Positions 37,935 to 49,600 of a DNA stretch of 64,000 nt are shown here, in pieces. Source of the stretch: Trichinella spiralis (Eukaryota; Nematoda; Enoplea; Trichinellida; Trichinellidae); assembly GCA_000181795.3 (NCBI GenBank), contig CM012953.1, forward strand, positions 15,113,353 through 15,177,352. The letters are read 5' to 3'. Made by a program: the position numbers and the translations under genes. The number at the start of each line of letters is the position of its first letter. Position 1 is the stretch's first letter. The notes under the pieces are model-generated. The model saw nothing but the letters and a program-made list of their open reading frames with translations, made no database searches and had not been told where the DNA came from.

Positions 37935-38859
37935 CTGAAACTAAACAATTCTATAACGCTTTGCACGAAATCATATAAATTTCATTTTGCTTGCTTGAAA
38001 ATCAGATAACTTTAAATTCGAATTTTGAACACTATAACTTTACAACTGACAAATAACTTTTCACTTCTCAGCGTTTTACTGTACGGTAGTAAAACAATGC
38101 AAAAAAACAACAGTACAGTAAACATTTCTGTGATGAAAAGTTTTCAAACCCATACCATAATTGACAAACATTTAAATTTCTGAACTTTCTCGTTGAAGTA
38201 AAAAACAAAAAGAAATTTAAAAAGTATCGCATTTTTACCAAACATGCCATATCATCATTGTCAACTAGATGTCTTCATTCACATTTTTGCTGCATAATTT
38301 CGATAAAAAATAATTCGGAAACGTCAAGAAAAAATGATAAAAAATTCATTGTAACTTTTAAGTAACATAAAAGAGATTATAATTTTTTCATTACATCTAA
38401 AAAAATGCAAAACTTTTTCATAATGCACAAATAAAAAGTCATAAAAGTGGTACATATATAATGCTTATACAAAAACAACTGAATATTTCATTTTATAAAA
38501 TCATTTTAATACATTTTATTTATTTCTGTTGGAATTTAATAACATAAAAATAAAACTTTAAATACCAAAGTAATATTACAAGCACATCATTTAATTACAG
38601 TATTATATCAAATGCTAAAAACATCTCAAACTTTTGAATAAAAACAAAGAATTTGGTAGGGTGCAAATAAGCGATTACTGTAAAATAAGAAAAAGCAGGA
38701 AGAACTTCATACTGTACTTTTGTTTTATTAATTTATCATAATTTATGCCTTTAACTTAATGAAAAAATATCAAAAAGTGAAACATAAATAATAAAAAGTA
38801 ATTAAAATCGCAGATTATGCATTGTATACATAAATACAAACAATTATTTAACAATAACG
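37935..38859. other. AT-rich gap between HEATR1 and the GC-rich repeat
   Basis: This is the upstream region of HEATR1. No gene or motif is recognised. Composition changes abruptly at about 38.86 kb. Confidence 0.5.
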
Positions 38860-39800
38860 GATGTGTTCCGGGCGGAACGGCGCCGACGTCATCAACATGA
38901 CACACTCTCTGGTCAGCGTGCGCAAGGCGTGGTCAAGGCAGGAATATTGTGAACCCACTGCCATTAAAAAGTCATCATCGTGGCGGGCCAAGAGAGGAAC
39001 CATCAAAGAGGCCGAACACTGGAAGCTCAGCGGCAGCCGACGAAAGCTTAGATCAGCGCCTGGATAGCACGGGCGCTCCGCGGCGACTGAGCTATTCCAT
39101 TGGCGGTTCGCGTTATCCACCAGGTGGGCCGCTAATTCTTGAGCAAGACCCTGATGCCCATACTCAAGGAGAAGTTCCCCCATGCGTTGCAGAGAGCATG
39201 GGATCTAAATAAAATTTAACAAATAAAATGAAATAAAATTTGACAAATAGAATAAAATAATATTTGACAAATAAAATGCAAAGGAATGACAACAGATGAA
39301 ATTCAGAGGCACGCGTCAGAGCAGCAACCAATGAAATTTTATTGCGAAAACGTAGGCGGAATCAGCGGAGAAATCGGTTCTACCCCTTCGATGGAGAGAG
39401 GTATCAGGTCTGCTTCCCGGGGAACTCAGGTCAACCAGATCTCCCAGACAATAGTAGGCAGACCAGGCGCCGGCTCACTGCGATGCAACGACGCCTGAAG
39501 AAGTGTAGCCGGGACAACCACGACTACGCGTCTGGCAGGAGGCAGCACTCAGAAAACGGTTGGGCAGAACCGGCACCCGCGACATGTCCGCCGAGGTGTA
39601 CTGGGTATCTTTCGCAACACGCAGACCTGGGGGGTAAGCAACCCAGCTGATTCGGTAAGCTGTGGTGTGGCTTTGAAGGAGTGGGCGATAGCGATCTTTA
39701 GGACAGTGGGTCCACAGTATTCCTGTCTTGAGTCCTGAACGCGCCTTGAGCGCGCTGACCCGAGAGGTGTCACGTCTAGGAGGTCGGCGCCATGCCATCC
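38860..39800. repeat. GC-rich repeat-like island with 24-bp tandem array
   Basis: A compositional island (about half G+C) in AT-rich DNA. The left block, 38860-39206, is open for 111 codons on the minus strand (MGELLLEYGHQGLAQELAAH, ending PFRPEHIRYC). A tandem array occupies 39207-39278 and a unique-looking block follows to about 39.8 kb with overlapping frames on both strands. The array and its flank are repeated, inverted, at 61225-61399. I do not recognise the encoded sequences. It resembles a retroelement or a composite transposon fragment more than a host gene. Confidence 0.55.
39207..39332 (+). repeat. 24-bp tandem array plus flank, copy A
   Basis: Three units of about 24 bases, consensus AAATAAAATTTGACAAATAA followed by AATG, run to 39278. 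They are followed by a flank containing GCACGCGTCAGAGCAGCAAC to 39332. The same array and flank occur on the other strand at 61225-61399. Confidence 0.85.
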
Positions 39801-40383
39801 GAAACAGAATGGTGAATAACAATAAATTACCTTAACATTATGCTGTCTATAAATATGAATGCTATAAATTATTTTGCATTCAAAAAATGTTTCATACATT
39901 TTAACAAAAGTTTCTTTTTGCGACCAACTGATGTTAAGATTAAGTTCATATGACTTCTGTTGTCACTTCCTAACATAATGCTTGAAATAATGCCGAAGTG
40001 GTGCACATGTTAATTTGATGAAAAAATGCATACTGATGAAATTTATCTGGTTTTTTTTATTACACGAAATATTTAATTGTTAATAATTAATTCTTTTTAT
40101 AAAATATCTAAATGCATTTCGAGAAAAATTGCCTTTGTGTAATAAAATGTTTTGTTAATAATTTCATTTTTTCATATTTGCAAATGGTTCATAATTGCTA
40201 TGGGTGCTTATCGTTGTTTAAAATAGTTTTTGCTTATTAGTAATAAGGCGCAGCATTTTGAACAAATCCTACGTTTGCACATTACGTTTACTCTGAGTGA
40301 CGTATGATGAAAATGCCTATTAAGCAATAATGCTGACTGTCTTTGATCACAGTCTGGACCAAAGTTCCTCAGCATTATTAAAC
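39801..40383. other. AT-rich intergenic upstream of the EB-module gene
   Basis: No coding frame. It ends with a TTCCTCAG acceptor-like site at 40365-40372, 11 bases before the proposed EB-gene ATG. Confidence 0.45.
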
Positions 40384-43367
40384 ATGATATGCGAACTATA
40401 TTTCAAAGCATATTTGGTATCTGGCATCATCTTAATTATTATCTTTGATAAATTTATATGTGGTAAATGTAATTTTTTGTTTCATTTTGTATTTAAAACA
40501 TTTAAATAATAATGTTTTATTTTTAAAAAACGCTTAGCTTGTTATTATCGCTTGTACTTCAGTAAATGGATATTTCATCAATTTCACTAAAACAGAGAGT
40601 AAATCAAATTGAAACTATGTATTGTTTTTTGAATAAACATACAAAAAAAGTATGAAGAATATTTTATCAGCAACACAATAATTGAAGTTTTAAAGTGTCT
40701 AAGGAATTTGTTAGGCTAAATTTATATTTTTAATTTATTCTCTTTTTGTAAATCTCATTTTCTTTTTAGAAATTTTATTCAGAAAATAATTTTTGCATTA
40801 GCGTCTTATTGTTTGGTAAAGCATATGCGTATACTTTTCTGATGGTGGCTATCAAGTTAATTAATATTAAGTGAACAATAAAATAAAAGGTGTATTTTAC
40901 TTATTTTATATCTGTAAAACAACTGACCCCAATAGGATAAGTTTTTATACGTTCTAGTTTTGCTACAAAAATCAAATATATCATAGAGAAATAATATTTT
41001 CAATGATATTTTTTTATTCAAAAGAAATAACTAGCAAATTCGTGGATATCATCATATCTGAATAAATGCGCCACATATCAATTTATGCTTTTTAATTTTG
41101 TTTTTATTTTCAAATGTAAATGAAATATGTTCAAACGTTTTAACGCTTATAACGTAAGCATGCTATTTTGAAACAAAGCCGGATATTTGTTCAAGCATCA
41201 AATGTTTGTGTACAACAAAAAGATTGTGAAGGACGAAAAGTGTGCGTGAATAATATTTGCGTTCGTGCAAAAGCGTTGGGCAAAAAGTGTTTTGTTGACA
41301 ATGATTGTGGCTACAACAAGATATGCAAATACAAAATTTGCTGGCAACCTGAGGGTTAGTTTGTATATTGTTTAATATTGAATTTTTTAAAAGCATTTTA
41401 TTTCTATTTCTGATTTACAAGATAGTTCTTGTTACCGCGACAGTGACTGCCCAAAAGGTATGAAATGTGTCCAAAATCGATGCATTCAAGATGAAGTGGA
41501 AACTCCTGGCAAGTTTGTTCTATTCAATAGATCAATTTCTATTTTCTTACTTTATTTTTAATAAACTGAATCATATGCAACAATTTAGGCGATACATCCG
41601 CCTCTCAAATAGGCACTATTGGCCAACGTTGTGCTAGTGAAGGACGTTGCTACACAGCAAATGCGTTTTGCTTATATAATTATTGCCAGTGTAAACCTAA
41701 CTCTGTTTACGATGGTGTTAAATGCATCCAACGTGAGAAATGCTTGTTTTTATATATTTCATTCAATGATTTTTGATTTTGATTTTTTTAAGACTCATTA
41801 TTTCACTTTAAATGTTCTTGGCTATTTATCATTGTTAATTAAAACACTTTATAAGTATTAAAATTATTTAATCTTTATGTGGAATAATTCATTTTTAAAA
41901 CTGGAATTTATATAAAATTTTAATTTTTTAGTGGCTGAACTTGGTGAGCCATGTGGAGAAGAAAACGCTCCATGCCGCGCTCAAAATTCAAAATGCATCG
42001 ATGGAACGTGCCAGTGCATACAGAACTACGTTTTGCAAGGACAAGAATGCAAAATGGTTAAGAGTAAATATGATAAATTTATTATAAAATCCATGAAAAT
42101 AATTTAAATAAACTGAAGAGTTGGATCTTGGACAGTTTTGCATGAGCGACGAACAGTGCGCTCCTTCATATTCCATTTGCGAACGTTCAGCACCTAATGA
42201 ACAAGGCCGGTGTGCTTGCCGACAGCAAACTGCAAAACAAGACAACATGTGTCGCCCATTGGGTAAATTGATTGTTAATAAATAATTTTCATTTGTTGAT
42301 ATAACTGCTTTAAAATTTAATAATTTAAGGCAACGATGGCTTCATTTATTTATTATTCTAAAAAATATTTCAGCATACAATTGTCTTGTTGGATCAGCAT
42401 ACATTGCAGATGGAAAGGTAAAAAAATGTGTTGTACGTCAAATCAAAGACGAAGTTAGCTATCCTGTAACTGATAAAGGAGGCTGTCCGGAAAATTATTA
42501 CTGTGTCAGCATGGGAAGCTTGTCGGCTAAAGAGCTAAAGGGATCTTACATTTTGGAAGAAATTGGTATATGTTGTCCAGAAATAACGCCTACGTGTCCA
42601 GTTGGTGAACCAGAGCCAGTTGCTGCAAATTATTGTGAATCAGAATGTCCCAAAAAAACTCACTTTTGTCTTAAAGATGAAAATATGGTCGGTGTGGCTA
42701 CATGTTGTTTGAAGCCATGTCTTTGGAACAACGTTTACATAAACAAATCGTGTACGGTGCCTTTGCGAATTGGTGAAGCATGTGAAAAGCAATCAGAATG
42801 CGTTCTTAACAATGCAAATTGTGAAGAAGTTGAAAAGGGAGGTATTCTTTTACTTTTAAAGCGTTTTATTAAAAAAAGTACTATTAACAAAGGCAAAGTT
42901 ATTTCTGTTAAGCATGATCGTTAAAATAATACTGATTAAAAAAGATTACTCTCCACTAATTCGATAAATTGAACAAGTAAGGTAAAATTCAAGCAGCATT
43001 AAATTATTTCAAATAATACATAGTACATGCAAATTATATTTTTTGTATCTTAACAAAGTGATAATTTATTTTAATTTAATAAATTTTAAAGGCAGTTTGC
43101 AATAAATACTTAATGCATTTCTAGTTCAAGTATGTGCTTGTTCAAAGCGAGATATTGAATTTAAAGGAAAATGCATCGGTATGATATTAAAATCTCCAAA
43201 CCAATGAGAATGATAATATGCATGTTAAATTTTAAGAACCAAAATGCCCTTCACAAAGACAGCCGTTGATGAGCAACGGTCAAATAGTTCGTTGTAATCC
43301 ATACACGGCACCGTGCAAATCAATTTATCGTTGCGATGAGAAATATGGAATCTGTTGTCCAAGATGA
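40384..43367 (+). CDS. secreted EB-module / cysteine-rich protein
   Basis: Nine exons (40384-40462, 41196-41354, 41422-41508, 41589-41732, 41932-42063, 42119-42262, 42374-42841, 43125-43178, 43237-43367) join in frame to 465 aa. Exon 1 encodes a signal peptide: a hydrophobic core (SGIILIIIF) ends at the exon 1/2 junction (FICA). Exons 2-6 are EB-like modules with regular cysteines, e.g. CVQQKDCEGRKVC and CIDGTCQC. The large exon 7 carries paired-Cys segments (ICCPE, TCCLKPC), and the last exon ends YGICCPR, as in lustrin-type repeats. Every intron is phase 1, the mark of module shuffling. Intron 3 is GC-AG (TG|GCAAGT). EB modules are common in nematode extracellular proteins; the ligand is unknown. 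An AATAAA is at 43431. The distance of exon 1 is the least certain part. Confidence 0.78.
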
Positions 43368-43697
43368 CGAAGCGGTCATTTCCTTCTTTTATTATTTCAA
43401 CAGCCAACATAAAATAATATTATAATATCAAATAAAAAATTTTTAATTGTAAAAAGTATATTTAATTTGTGAAAAGTAGATTTTATTTTCATAAAGTTTA
43501 TCATAGTGAAAGAAAGAAAGTTTCCAACATGTACAACATCAGAATAATGATGATGATGATGATTTGAAAAAATGAACAACAAAGATATGTATTAATTTTA
43601 AAAAAAAGTTAAAATAACTGTGCGGTAAAAAGGAAAAATTTTATACTTTAACAAACAATTTCAGTTGTACAATAAACAAATGAAGACGTGGCTTTCT
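43368..43697. terminator. 3' region between convergent EB gene and NR4A
   Basis: AATAAA at 43431-43436 fits the end of the EB gene. A GATGATGAT run lies near 43548-43563. No separate gene is seen. Confidence 0.5.
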
Positions 43698-46600
43698 TCA
43701 TGGTGGTAAAAGAGACGTCGATGGCTCCCCTATACAACCAGTACCGCTGCTTTTGTATTGTTCAGGGGTGGGCAAAAAGGAGCATGCCTCCTCTAGCAAT
43801 TCAGGGAGTACTACACCAGCCGCTTTATCAATTTGACAGCAACAAATCAACTTTGCACTTATTGTATTCAAATCGTGCAATGTTGCCAAAATTTTGGCAA
43901 AATACTGTGGCTTGTGACGAGCAACTTGCGCATAAGTGCAATGAACTTTCAAACAGTTGAGAACGTTGTTCTTCAGCTGATCGACCATTTCGACAGATTG
44001 AAGATTTGGCTTACCTGAGAGAAAGAGGATGGGTTATTTTATATTTCAATTATTTTAATATTTTACCATTCATCAAAATTGCCAACGCGGTGAGACATGC
44101 AACAGCAGTCAGATCCAAGTCAAGAACATGTCCAAAATGACAAGTTAATGAGGTAAGGGCGTTGAACCAAGGATGCCAAAATTGACGAAAATCATCTACT
44201 CGTCGAACTGAACCATCTTCAAATGTCAAATTCCCAACACCGCTTTCGTTGACGTTGTCCATTGAACTAAAATTTCATGCATCACTTTGAAACTTTCAAA
44301 CTGCTATCAGAATTTATATTTAAACAAATCAAATAACATTGTGATTATTATGATGTAGATCTAATAGATAATAGTAACAAGTAGAACGGTAAAATTGAGT
44401 GTTATACCGATATGCAATTCGAATATGCATCACATTCATGCTTCCAGCTTTCAAAAGCTGCCTTTGATCAGACGCGGAAAGAGTTGACCAGCCTGGCAAG
44501 CGTTCAGCCCATCGGTGGACCACAGCAAGAGAATAATTTAACGATGAAAGCAAACTTTCGTCGGTGTTCATGAAAAAATCACCCGGCGCCATGGCTTCTG
44601 TTGAAGATTTCGCAATCACATGAACCATGTGAGCATGGACCAACGATGATGTCAGTGAAGTTGATGATGAATCATCCGCAACTTTGGAACGAGATGGCAG
44701 TCGACCACGACGGCCTTTCAAGCTGTCCATTCGAACAACTAAAATTAGCATAAGTTTCTCTTTCGACAAAGAGGAAGTGAAATTCAAAAATCGAACCCCC
44801 CGAATGATTCACCTTCTTTCACCATGCCAACAGCCATGCACTTTTGAAATCGACAATATTGGCATCGATTACGACGACGTTTATCAATGACGCAATCTCG
44901 ACTTCCCATGCAAACATATTTTGCATTCTTCTGTACTGTTCTCTGAAAACGACCATTTTTTTTATTTATTTATTTTTCTTTATTTGAAATAAATTTAAAA
45001 TTTTTATTCGGATTTAAATATTACATACAATACCGTGACTAAGCTAGAATTTTTTTTCTATTCATCATTCATTCTAATAAATACTAAAGATCAATGAAAA
45101 CGTTATACTGATACATTAGAATTTATCATCGTGGCTTTTTCGATTGAATAAAAAAGCATCGATTGTTTATTTATGCAAATGGTTCTGTAAGACGGTCATT
45201 TTCAGTCTTTTTCTACTTGAAGCATTCATTTCAATATTACATTAGTAGGTTTCATAATCAAATCTCTGTTTAAAAATTATCCAGAAATACAGTAAACTTT
45301 ACACGTTCACTTTCAAAATATAAGATTGAAGCTATAGCTCACTCTGCAATTAATTTGAATTTCCCCAAAATTAAAATAATTTGAATTTCTGTCATTCCAC
45401 TTGTACTTGTAAAACACTGTTCAAATTAGTAGAATGTTAATTTATTATTTTATAACAATTATTTTAAAAAATCTCAAGATAATACATTTAGCTTACACAA
45501 ATAGTTGTTTCAAAATAGTAGGAATTAAAAAGATCATTTTCGGTTTGAAATATTCATCAGAATGGTGAAAACTTTCATTACATAAAAACAATTTGCGTGA
45601 TGTAAAATCTTAAAGTCTACAGTTTTCATGCTAAAATTGTGAATAAAATTAATTGTGCAATAGATATTTTTGCAGTAGCACTTAGAAATAAAAAATTAGT
45701 CTCAATAAAGTATATATTTCTAAGCAGATATCATTACAGATATAATTTCCATATCACATACAACTAGTATACATTAAAATCTATAACTTTTGTGTTAGTA
45801 TTATTATTATTATTATCATATTGAAAAGTTTAGGGTTTTATTTGATTTTTAACATCAATGCTTACCTTAAAAAATCCTTTACATCCTTCACAAGTGCGAA
45901 CACCATAATGTTGACAGGCAGCGTGATCCCCACACACTGCACATGTTTGATTTGTTTGTGAAGGAGAACCAGAAGGTGCCAATGAAGAACTGCCAAATGT
46001 AGATGAAGAATGCGCAATAGTGTCGCTAAAATAAATTATTTCTATCTGTTAATTCATTAATCTACTTGGAAATTTTCACTTCGGATTGGGGATCTTTCAA
46101 GCTAATTTAGTACCTAATAATTAGTAGTTAGAATTTATTACTAGATAATAATAATGTAATGAATTTGAAAAAAATGCTTTCAGATTAAGCGATAATCATA
46201 TTAACTGGATCTTAATTGATAATATTCATTATTTGAATAAAAAATTATAAATAAAGTTTTTAAAATGATAATTTACCTGAAAAAGGCGACTTGGTGGCAT
46301 GTCGGCGATACACAGCTAGAAGAATGACTTGACGGAGGAGTTGTTTGAGGCTCCCATCGATTGGATAACAGAGCTTCGTTCGGTTCTGGTATATAAGTGG
46401 ACTGAACGCAGGGTAGCGAATGACTCAAATACATGCTGTCCGGATTAGCATAAGCGGATAGCATGCTAGCCAATTGTGGTGTTTCAATTTCAGGACTGGA
46501 AAAAGCCCTTGTAATTCTTTGTTGCATTCGACTTCCTGCCGTCTGCGGTGTCGTGGTTCCAGTTAAATAGCCGTACGTTGATGGTAATGATGGTTCGTTG

Positions 46601-49600
46601 GGAGCAATCGGAAAATATGTAGGCGCCTGTTGTGTACATGAGCTGGCTGATTCAGCTGCGTGCAGTTGAGGATATTGGTCTTCTGTACGCACATAATTCG
46701 AACTCAAACAGCTCGACGGCAGTACAGTTAAACCGCTAGCCGGTTGCTGTTCCCTGTATGGACGATCGAACATCTTGTAACTGCTTCCCGGCAGGTCGCA
46801 CCACATCGTCGTTGGCTCTTCAACAAAAGTGCTCGCTTGACCAGCACCGGAAATTTGAGGAGTTGCGCCGAAAAACTGCCTCGCCCTGTGCATCTGTTCC
46901 ACGTACAGCATATCTTTGTCGAGTGGCTAAATTTATAAGCACACGTGAACGCGACGATGACGCACCCAGCCCAATCAAAAGAAGTGAACACGTCGCTATG
47001 TTCTAATTAGCATATAACCAAAATTCAGTAAACACTCCCATCGCGCACCTGCGTCTCCGAAAGAGCAGACAAGAGGGCGGTCTCGGACGTTCCAAGCATC
47101 GACGGCATTCCGCTTGGTGAATAATTAGACAAAGAAGAAGTTTGTTCTAAAATCAACAAATTAAACAAGCATACAAATTATACTAGCAATAATAGAAATT
47201 TAACAGAACTGTAAATTTCAATTCAATTGTGAAAGGGGGAGGGGGGTTTTTTCTCTCTCACTGTGTGTGCATGTGTCTCCCTCTGTCTTTTTGTTTCCGA
47301 TTATCACGACTGGTACTAAATATCACCAAATATTGAATAAAAAAGCTGTCTAACAGTTGCTGTTGTCCACAATGTTAACACAAGAAATTGTACAACTACA
47401 GTCAGACGGTTTGTCTGCTTGCAATGCAGATTTTCGTCTAGCTTTGAAAAAAGAGAACAAAACGCCAGCACCTATTGGCCGAAAATTTAAATTCAAAGCC
47501 TGATCAAAATTGTCGATAACCGGCGATTGCCATCGCATGACTAATCTGTACTGTTTGAATTGTTTCCTGGTTAGCTTTGCAACTGCTATTCATAAGTAAT
47601 GGATCATAATTTATGACAACGTGACTAATAATCAAACTTAGTGTATAGAAATTTCATTTTCGACTGGACCGTTTACTTTTGCTTGTTCAATATATCAAGA
47701 TGCACAGTGTGAACTTGCAACTGCAATGACTGTGGCTTGAAGAAAAAATAATTCCACCAGCGTTGTACTGTTCATCTTTTGACGATTTGCTGCTTGTTTT
47801 TTTTTAAACACTTCCTTTAAAAAGAATAATAAATATGCAAAATATATGCAGTGCAAAATGCAACCTTTTCTCCTGTCAGACAGCTAACTGTACACTGTAG
47901 TATAATACATAATAAAAGTGCGGATAAAAATTTGCGAAACCACAAATTTCTGTTTCAACTGCACGTTTGGAAAGTTTAATAGCATGGAAAACATCACCAA
48001 CAAAAAAAGGGGAAGTAAAAAATGATTCAAAATTTGATTACCAAAAAATTGAACAAACATGTTAAGTTGCCAGGTGAAAAGTGTCAAACACTTTTCAAAA
48101 AGAAGCAATTGTGTCACCTGGAGTTTAGCTTGTACATTTTTTTCCTGTACCTGCACTACAGTGCAATTTGGAAAATATGAATTAAAAAATTCTGTCGCTT
48201 AAAAATGACACTTTCATGTTTTTTCAAGTAATCTGAAAAACCATTTGCACCATGTTGACATGCAAAGCAAGATACATTATGTTTATCCAAAGGAAAAAAA
48301 GCAAAGTTTAATTTTTGGATTCAAAAGTTGCTCTTGGTTTTGAAGGTAAAGTGGACAGAAAAATTTTTCAATATTTGCATATTAAGTAATAATCAAAATG
48401 CCACAAATTAATTTTGAAAATTTTTGCACATCTTTTAATAATTTCTAATTAACATTTAACGTCATCTCATATAAAGAAGATAAATCTACCATTTTATGAA
48501 CATTTTTATGTCAAAAAATGTAAATGCAATACCAGTTTATTCAAGTTGATTTTACTTAAAATTATTATCCAGGTAAATATGAAAATCTTTTTATTACTAT
48601 TAAATAAACACAAGTAAAATTTATTTTTAACTCAGAACTATTTTATCACTAGAATGTATTCAAAATTTGTAAGTTTATCAAAAAATATGATCACTTAATA
48701 ACTTATTATTAATTGTTAAGATTCTAAAATTAAACGATTATTTATTTGAAATGGGTCTGTGCAAAGTTGTATTTTAAGCATCTGATGTACAATAAATAAA
48801 TAACCATATCAAGTATAATGAATAAAGTACTATTGAAATGCAAAAACCGAAACAACAACAACAACAATAATAATAATAGCTTATTCCATTGGATAACATT
48901 CTTTGTTGTATTATTTTGCAATTTTTGCATTATTTCATTTATCATCTTTCAATTTGTCTTTTTCATTAGCGAAAATTTCGAGTAAAGAGAATAAATAACT
49001 GCATATTTATAGCAATAATGAGAAAGTTTATCTTCAAACAGCTAAGCAAATTAAAAAAACACTTTTTAAAAAGAAATAACATAATTGAAAGCATCGTCAT
49101 TCAATATATTCTTTCTTCAAACGCCCAATTATGCATGAAAGACTTGGATTACTTTGAAATGATTAATTTTTACTCATTTAATTTGAAACTTTACAGCAAA
49201 TAACAAGACATGTTGTAGAAAACAAAATTGGTAAAATTATTTTCAACAACAAAATTACATTAAATTCTCTTATGATTAAATAACAATTAAAAAAAAAATA
49301 AACTGTTAATTGTGCATCCTTAAATAGGCAAATCAGGAGAATCTTAGTGAAATTGTTGTAAAAGAGATTTCTTTGCTTGATGGAGATGTTTAATGAAATG
49401 TGTTGTTTTTTTGTTTAATATAATATCATATAATATTGTTTTGAGGTTGATAATATGATAACAAAGAAGCTTGAATAATAAAGTCTCTGCGTTGTGCGGT
49501 GAGCGGAAATTTTGAACAATGCACTGATTCGCCATTGATCACATCCCTAATAGAGCTAGAGATGTGCAAAAGCTACAGTTAGCAATTCAATAGTTCGGTA

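Noticed and set aside
39286-39650. Two overlapping plus-strand frames in the GC-rich island
   Set aside because: Mutually overlapping with a minus-strand frame. GC-rich DNA gives long frames by chance, and no domain is recognisable.
47884-48156. 90-codon minus-strand frame inside the NR4A intron
   Set aside because: Hydrophobic, A/T-driven composition and no phase-compatible splice sites noticed.
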